Origin: Lagopus muta
Lineage: Eukaryota; Chordata; Aves; Galliformes; Phasianidae
DNA: 64,000 nt
Reading direction: 5' to 3'
Assembly: GCF_023343835.1 (NCBI RefSeq)
Contig: NC_064442.1
Coordinates: forward strand, 17,656,501-17,720,500
This document shows positions 58,482 through 64,000 of this stretch, piece after piece. Each line of letters starts with the position of its first letter. Position 1 is the first letter of the stretch. Both the position numbers and the translations under genes were made by a program. Below the pieces are notes generated by a model, which worked only from the letters and a program-made list of their open reading frames with translations, had not been told where the DNA came from and did no database searches.

Positions 58482-60145
58482 TCCTTGAGCGCCTTGCCTT
58501 CCTGCTACCTCAGGGGGAACGCATGCTGTGCCTCCCAACAAGGGATTAACAGCCTGGTTCGTGGCACTGACTGAAGTTCCAGCCCCTACCTGCTTGCTCC
58601 CCTGTGCGAACTCGCTTTTCGGGCAGGGCCACTGTGTCCCCCTGTGGCAATTTCAGCGAAGAAAAAACCATTATGCCCACTGACCCAGCGCTGTTTTTGA
58701 CGGGGAGGTTAAAAAGCTGAAACGGAACCCCTGGAGACATGGAGATGAATTACCAGGCAAAAACGTGCCTCTGGGGATCTCCTCCCAGAGCCTCCGGAGC
58801 AGGGCTGTGCCCAGGAGGAGGAAGACAGAGCAGAGCTGGTGCGTGCAGATAGCGGCAGCACGCGTGTTCTGCCCTCACGCTCTTGTTTTTTTTCTTTCTC
58901 CCCAGAAAACGCACCATTCTGTGCCATAGGATGTACAGGGGCTGATCCCGCAGCCGCTGCGGGCTGTACCTGCGGGCAGCGGGAGCTGTCAGCGCTGCGG
59001 TGGGAGCGCAATGGGAGACAGGGCCGGCCCGGCTCCCCTAGGCGGGGGGGACGAGGCGGCACCCCGGCCCCGGGGCTGTTTCTCGGCTCGTCCCCAGCCT
59101 GGTTCTGCTGCTGCCGGGCATCCCTCGGGAAGAGCCGCGGCTCGGCTCGCACCCCGCGCTGCCCTTCGGCCATGTGCTGACGTGACGGGCAGGAGAGAAA
59201 CGCAGCTGCGAGGGGCCGCGGGCTCCGCTCCATGGCCGAGAGCACGCGGATGCCGCGGTTCCCCTTCCCAAAGCAGCCTCTGGGCCGAAGAAACGGAAGA
59301 GCGAAGGGGAGCGTGCGTTTGGAGAGGGGCTGTGAGGTGGGGGCCAGCCCCACGCCGCTGCGACCGCGGTGGGGGCAGGAGCCGAGCCGCTTCTCTCTGC
59401 CCTTTCTTCCATTTTCTGCGACTTAGGTGCAAACCCTCCGGCTGCGGGCGCGCTGCCAACGCGCCGCTCCTCGGCCGAACAAAATGTCCTCGGCTCGGCT
59501 GAGGCGCGCGGACCCCCGGCCCTGGGACGGCCCCCCCTCTCCCCCGGCTCGGTGCCACCCATGCCGAGCGGGGCCGGGTCGCCGCTTCCCGGGTGCCCGC
59601 AGCCCCCGCCCCGCCGCGCTTCCTGCCCGCCCCTCCCTCCATCGGCGGGCCGGGCGCAGGGAAGGGGGCTGCGGGCGCTTCCTGCCACCGCCCCCGCGGG
59701 GCAGCGCCGGGCGGAGCGGAGCGGGGCGGGGAGCGGCGGCGGCCCAACCCCCAGCCGAGCGGCGCGGCGCTTCCCGGGGCGAGCGGAACTTCCCGGCGCT
59801 TTGCGATCCTTACACACATTTTATATATTTTTTAACGTTTTTATTTTATTTTCATTTTCAGATTTGTATTTGTATTTCGTTTTCTTTTTTTTTCTTTTTT
59901 TGGTCTCATTTTCTCCTTTCCTTTCTTATTCCCTTTCCATTCTTCGCTCCATCTATATCCCATCTCCCCACTCCCTTCCCCATCCTCTCCTCCCTCCCCG
60001 CTCACGGCCGCGGACACCCCGGGGCGGAGCCGCCGCCGCCGCCGCCGCCGCCGAGCGGCCGCCAGGGAGGGGCGGGTGCCCGCAGCGCCGCCGCTCCGGG
60101 GATGGGCTCCGCCGCCTAGCACGGCCCGCCCGGCCCGTCCGCAGC
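58482..60145. promoter_or_regulatory. SNUPN-PTPN9 interval and PTPN9 CpG-island promoter
   Basis: The first 400 bp show nothing recognisable. From about 58970 to 60200 the DNA is CpG-rich, with a (GCC)n run at 60030-60055 just before the start codon. It is interrupted at 59812-59950 by a T-rich stretch (ttttatatattttttaacg, then T-runs) and further pyrimidine-rich DNA. No TATA box can be assigned with confidence. Long GC-rich frames on both strands are not supported as genes. Confidence 0.6.
60102..60119 (+). promoter_or_regulatory. Five-codon upstream open reading frame of PTPN9
   Basis: ATG GGC TCC GCC GCC TAG ends 26 nt before the PTPN9 start codon, in a good context (gggATGG). If transcription begins upstream, scanning ribosomes would meet it first. 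Whether it is in the mRNA is not shown by the sequence. Confidence 0.45.
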
Positions 60146-60178
60146 ATGGCCGCGGAGCTGAGCGCCGAGGAGGAGCAG
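60146..60178 (+). CDS. PTPN9: PTPN9 coding exon 1
   Basis: Eleven codons ([11 protein letters not shown]), donor cag then gtaggt, inside the CpG island. The human protein has ten extra residues upstream (recalled) that are not readable here in frame with an ATG. Confidence 0.88.
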
Positions 60179-63100
60179 GTAGGTGCCGGCCGAGCCGGGC
60201 AGCACCACCGGCCCCTGCTATGGGCACCCGCGCTGCGAACGGCTTTTCTCTCCCTGCATCTACGCAGCCTCCGGACGCGCAGCGCAGCCCCTCGGCTCCC
60301 CCGTCTGCCCCTTATCCGCCCCATCTGCACGTCCCCCGTCTGCACGCCCCCCCCACCCGTCCCCATTCCTTCCCGTTACGCGTCCCTCTGCTCATCATCT
60401 CCATCCCCGCCCCAGGTCTCCCCCAGGCTCTGCTCCGCCGCCGTTACGGAGCGCCCCCCCCCCCCCTCCCGTGCCCGCGGGGCTGTGTAGGGCTGTGTAG
60501 GGCTGTGTAGGGCTGTGTAGGGCTGTGTAGGGCTGTGTAGGGCTGTGTGCACGTTCTTCCCACGCCCCGCGCCTCCCGTGACGTCCCGGCTTCCTCCCCA
60601 GCCGTGCGTCACCACGGGAGGATGTTGCTGGGCTCGGGAGCGGGGCTGGTGGCCGAGCATCGCCCTGGGATGTGCGGGTGGGAAGGGGGGCTGTCCCAGT
60701 GCTTGAGGATCTGGGACATGGCTGTGACGCAGTATTTTGCTTTTTCTCCCAATATCTCTCCTCCTGCTTGGTTTATCTCAGGAGGGTAGGGATTCTTCCT
60801 TGGTAAATCGCATTTGGGGGTGCATTGGGCGCTGGCCCATCTGACATCACTTTGGAACATCGGCCCAAGTGCCAGCCTTGCTCATTACCCTTGTAACAGC
60901 AACCAGCTCTCCCCCATCAAATTGCTTCTGGGGAGTCTGGGGGACGCTAGTGGGAATGCCCTTCTGTCCTGCAGGCCACCAAGCAGTTCCTGGAAGAGAT
61001 CAACAAGTGGACAGGCCAGTACAATGTGTCCCCGCTCTCCTGGAACGTGGCCGTCAAGTTCCTCATGGCCCGCAAGTTCGACGTCCTGCGGGCCATTGAG
61101 CTCTTCCACTCCTACCGGGTACGTATGGGGTGCGGCTCGTGGGGTCGCACATCCCCGCGCGTCCCTGCGTGCCGTGCCGGGGGTCACGCTGTGTCCCTGC
61201 CACAGGAGACGCGGCTCAAGGAGGGCATCGTGAAGCTGAAGCCGCACGAGGAGCCGCTGCGCTCGGAGCTGCTCAGCGGCAAGTTCACCATCCTGGTAGG
61301 TGCACGGAGCGATGCGGCACAGCGCGGTGCTGCCTGCGGGCACGCTGTGACCTCGCTTTCTCCCACAGAGCGTCCGGGACCCCTCGGGGGCCTCCATCGC
61401 CTTGTTCACGGCCAAGCTGCACCACCCCAGCCGCAGCGTGCAGCACGTGGTGCTCCAGGCGCTCTTCTACCTGCTGGACAGGGCCGTGGAGAGGTGAGCT
61501 GAGCCCTGTTTTCCAGCCTTGTATTGCTGCTTTGTCGCTGCTTGCAGGCCGAGCTCTGTTAGCTCTGTTCAAGTAGCCTATTAGCAGCCGCTTGCGCTGT
61601 GTTTGCATGCCAAGGATTGATGACGGCCTGTTTAGAAGCCTTCCAGGCATGGCAAAAATCAGTGGCATCGTTAAGGCGTCCACATGTGCCTCGTGTCATT
61701 GGGCTGGGGATCTCCCGCCCTTGGAAAGCCCCAGCACTGGGATCCCTGCTGGAACACAGATCCCAGTCACCCCGTTTCTGGGGCTGGGCTTTTGTGGGCT
61801 GAGCCACCATGGGCAGTGCAGCTGGGATGGGCTCGGGGTGGGTGTGAGGGAGAGGCAGCTCTGGGGGCTCCATCTCGCTAGGAACACAGAGGGGACACCG
61901 AGGGGTGCAGGGCGCATGCGTGATCTTGGAGTGGTGTTGCTCTTTCCCCCTGCCCAGTTTCGAGACGCAGAGGAACGGGCTGGTGTTCATCTACGACATG
62001 GCAGGCTCGCAGTACACCAACTTTGAGCTGGACCTCAGCAAGAAGATCCTCAACCTGCTGAAGGTAGTGGCAGCAGGAATGGGATGGGATAGGATGGGAT
62101 GGAGCTGGGTGGGGTGAAATGGGGCGGGATGGGGGGATGCAGGAGGTTGGATGCCATCCACAGCCCCAGCCCCTCGGGGAGGCGCAGGCACCCGGAGGGG
62201 ATCAGCTGTCCCCACGCGCTGGATTCCTCACACAGCTGCTGGCAGCACTTTCATGAAAACAGATGCAAATTATTTTTTAATGGTGCTGGCATTTCGTGCC
62301 TCCTCCCTTCTCCGGAAAAAGAGCTCCTAGTAAATAGCAGCTGGGGCTCAAAGCCCTGCTCCCGCCCTCACCGCTGGCTCACCGAGTCCAGCCCTCTGCT
62401 GGCCACATGGAAATCGGTGCGGATTGGAGCGTGGGCTGCGCTGGGAGCCCCGGGTCCCTGCAGTTGTCTCTGCCGTGGGGACACACTGGGTGTGGGTTAG
62501 TCCTGCAGCATGGAGCTGAGCCGTCCTGAGCCCTCACTGTCTGCAGGGCGCCTTCCCGGCGAGGCTGAAGAAGGTGTTCATCGTGGGAGCGCCCATGTGG
62601 TTCCGCGTGCCCTACTCCATCATCAGCCTGCTGCTGAAGGAGAAGCTGCGTGAGAGGGTGAGTGTGGGGGCTGCAGGCTCCTGGGGGCTGGGAGCTTTAA
62701 AGGGAAAGAAAATGAGCCACGTGGGAGAAGATAAACTTGGTTGCTGCTTGAAACGGTGTGCCCAAAGATCCCTGCTGCTTGTCAGAGCTGCGTGCAGCCT
62801 GGGAGCTGAGGAGGGCCCTGCTGCCTGCTGAGCTGAGTGCCCGTGCCTGTCCTCTGCAGGTGCAGATGGTGAAGATGTCGGAGCTGAAGGAGCACCTGCC
62901 CCGCGAGTGCCTGCCCGAGACCCTCGGCGGCTGCCTCAAGCTGGACCCGCTCAGCTGGAACTGCCGCTTCCTACCGCAGCAAAATGGGCACCCCGACCCC
63001 CTGGATGAGCTTATCCTGGTGCCGTTGGTGACCCCCCGCGATAATGGCTCGCTCCATGTGCCCGGCCCCAAGGCCCTCACCCCACAGGAGCTGCTGGAGC

Positions 63101-64000
63101 ACGTCAGCCGCAAGCAGAAGCGTGGCATCTATGAGGAGTATGAGGACATCCGGCGCCGGAGCCCGGCTGGGACCTTCGTCTGCTCCTTGTGAGTCGAGTG
63201 GGGCGGGAGGGGCAGCGGGGACCTGGTGCGTGCCGCTCCTCGGGCTGCGGCCAGGCGATGGCAGCAGAGCCCCGGGCATTGCCTTGGGATGCCCCGCTGC
63301 CCTGCCCTGTCCCTGCCCCAGGGCGCCCTACAACCAGGAGAAGAACCGTTATGGAGACGTGCCCTGCCTGGACCAGACCCGCGTGAAGCTGGCCAAGCCC
63401 TACAGCCGCCCAGAGGTGAGCTCCCCTCGCATCCTGCACCGTTCCACCAGCCCATCCCTGACCCAGCACCTGGGTTCTCGCTCATTTTGCTTGCTTGGAG
63501 CTGAGCCCAGGGGGTCACGCTGAAGCTGTGCCCGTGGTGCACTCATGCCATGTCGTTGTCCCCAGCTGACCGACTACATCAATGCCAGCTTCATGGATGG
63601 CTACAAGCAGAGGAATGCGTACATCGGGACACAAGGTAAGGGCTGTGTGTTCATAGAATCATAGAATGGCCTGGGTTGAAAAGGACTACGATGATCATCC
63701 AGTTTCAACCCCCCTGCTATATGCAGGGTCACCAACCTCTAGACCAGGCTTCCCGGAGCCACATCCAGCCTGGCCTTGAATGCCTCCAGGGATGGGGCAT
63801 CCACAGCCTCCTTGGGCAACCTGTTTCAGTGTGTCACCACCCTCTGTGTGGTTCCCGTGTCCATGGATGCCCAGGGACTGCCTGTCCTGCCCAGCCTCAC
63901 CGAGTGACAGCAGGCTGTCCCTGCAGGGCCCCTGGAGAACACCTATGGTGACTTCTGGCGCATGGTGTGGGAGCAGAACGTCCTGGTGATCGTGATGACG
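60146..64000 (+). CDS. PTPN9: Tyrosine-protein phosphatase non-receptor type 9 (MEG2), 5' part, ten exons in window
   Basis: Cytoplasmic phosphatase on secretory vesicles. Its N-terminal Sec14/CRAL-TRIO domain binds phospholipids and it controls vesicle fusion, with NSF as a known substrate. Exons: 60146-60178, 60975-61118, 61206-61295, 61369-61493, 61958-62063, 62547-62657, 62860-63188, 63322-63415, 63566-63635 and 63927 to beyond the window; 392 codons present of about 590 in human (recalled). Visible: [11 protein letters not shown], which aligns with the second Met of human; CRAL-TRIO domain about 15-235; linker; start of the PTP domain with [28 protein letters not shown] and YIGTQGPLENTY. 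The WPD loop and catalytic Cys loop lie outside the window. No ATG lies shortly upstream in this frame. It follows SNUPN in tandem. Confidence 0.96.
60481..60549. repeat. 10-bp tandem repeat (ggctgtgtag), seven copies, PTPN9 intron 1
   Basis: Six perfect copies and a seventh ending ggctgtgtgc. Perfect identity points to recent expansion and likely length polymorphism. It lies about 300 bp after the exon 1 donor. Confidence 0.97.
60975..61118 (+). CDS. PTPN9: PTPN9 coding exon 2
   Basis: Residues 12-59 ([18 protein letters not shown] to IELFHSYR), the CRAL-TRIO N-terminal region. Phase 0 at both ends. Confidence 0.95.
61206..61295 (+). CDS. PTPN9: PTPN9 coding exon 3
   Basis: Residues 60-89 ([18 protein letters not shown] to GKFTIL). 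The introns on either side are 87 and 73 bp, very short. Confidence 0.94.
61369..61493 (+). CDS. PTPN9: PTPN9 coding exon 4
   Basis: Residues 90-130 plus two bases ([17 protein letters not shown] to LLDRAVE), Sec14-like core. The donor is gag-ag then gtgagc. Confidence 0.95.
61958..62063 (+). CDS. PTPN9: PTPN9 coding exon 5
   Basis: Residues 131-166 ([17 protein letters not shown] to KKILNLLK), Sec14 core. The acceptor is tgcccag; the following intron opens with G-rich gggatgggataggatggg repeats. Confidence 0.95.
62547..62657 (+). CDS. PTPN9: PTPN9 coding exon 6
   Basis: Residues 167-203 ([19 protein letters not shown] to KEKLRER), C-terminal part of the CRAL-TRIO domain. Phase 0 at both ends. 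Confidence 0.95.
62860..63188 (+). CDS. PTPN9: PTPN9 coding exon 7
   Basis: Residues 204-312 plus two bases: end of the lipid-binding module ([13 protein letters not shown]), the interdomain linker, and [10 protein letters not shown] leading into the PTP domain. Confidence 0.95.
63322..63415 (+). CDS. PTPN9: PTPN9 coding exon 8
   Basis: Residues 313-344: [18 protein letters not shown], the phosphotyrosine-recognition loop region of the PTP fold, ending KPYSRPE. Confidence 0.94.
63566..63635 (+). CDS. PTPN9: PTPN9 coding exon 9
   Basis: Residues 345-367 plus one base ([19 protein letters not shown] to GTQ). [11 protein letters not shown] is a conserved PTP motif. Confidence 0.95.
63651..63851 (-). 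mobile_element. CR1 LINE 3' fragment filling PTPN9 intron 9
   Basis: The plus strand begins with the reverse-complement tail tcatagaatcatagaatggc and continues ctgggttgaaaaggactacg, gtttcaacccccctgctata, ccacatccagcctggccttg and ctccagggatggggcatcca. It is the chicken-type CR1, close to consensus and so fairly young, and makes up about 200 of the 291 bp of the intron. Confidence 0.95.
63927..64000 (+). CDS. PTPN9: PTPN9 coding exon 10 (truncated by the window end)
   Basis: Residues 368-392 in the window ([19 protein letters not shown] to VIVMT), PTP domain. The exon runs past position 64000. Confidence 0.93.

Noticed and set aside
1-64000. Endogenous retrovirus or other virus-like element
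   Set aside because: I saw no long terminal repeats, primer-binding sites or gag/pol-like frames; all interspersed repeats recognised are CR1-type LINE fragments.

Overview
The window looks like a microchromosomal segment of a galliform bird, close to chicken chromosome 10. It is GC-rich, with compact multi-exon vertebrate genes and CpG-island promoters, and its interspersed repeats are CR1 LINE 3' ends, several of a type typical of chicken-like birds. Gene order matches the human 15q24 block: CSPG4 (+), SNX33 (-), SNUPN (+), then the 5' part of PTPN9 (+).

Layout. 1-24.7 kb: no recognisable protein-coding gene. It holds AT-rich islands with TAATTA-type motifs that resemble conserved non-coding elements, an orphan CpG island (11.55-12.56 kb), CR1 fragments, two very old CR1/L3-like relics and a 21-bp minisatellite (17.13-17.97 kb). 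24.7-43.0 kb: CSPG4/NG2, complete in 10 coding exons (2344 codons). Its 6.9-kb first intron carries a 12-bp minisatellite and an 800-bp 8-bp repeat. 43.0-45.7 kb: gap between convergent genes, with a G-rich minisatellite. 45.7-49.2 kb: SNX33, two coding exons on the minus strand (554 codons). 49.2-49.7 kb: compact CpG-rich divergent promoter. 49.7-58.5 kb: SNUPN, eight coding exons (367 codons). 58.5-60.1 kb: CpG-rich upstream region of PTPN9. 60.1-64.0 kb: the first ten coding exons of PTPN9, leaving the window inside the tyrosine phosphatase domain.

The genes act in separate processes: CSPG4 is a cell-surface proteoglycan, SNX33 an SH3-PX-BAR membrane-remodelling protein, SNUPN the import adaptor for m3G-capped snRNPs, and PTPN9 a secretory-vesicle phosphatase with a Sec14 lipid-binding domain. 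All exon boundaries given were read by hand: introns begin GT and end AG, reading phases join, and each complete CDS is divisible by three. Comparisons with human proteins rest on recalled sequences, not on a search. I found no new multi-gene system. The most useful leads are the orphan CpG island and homeobox-motif-rich desert, the minisatellites that stay open in several frames, a 22-bp perfect inverted repeat in CSPG4 intron 9, the apparent absence of IMP3 between SNX33 and SNUPN, and a possible change at the CSPG4 glycosaminoglycan attachment site.
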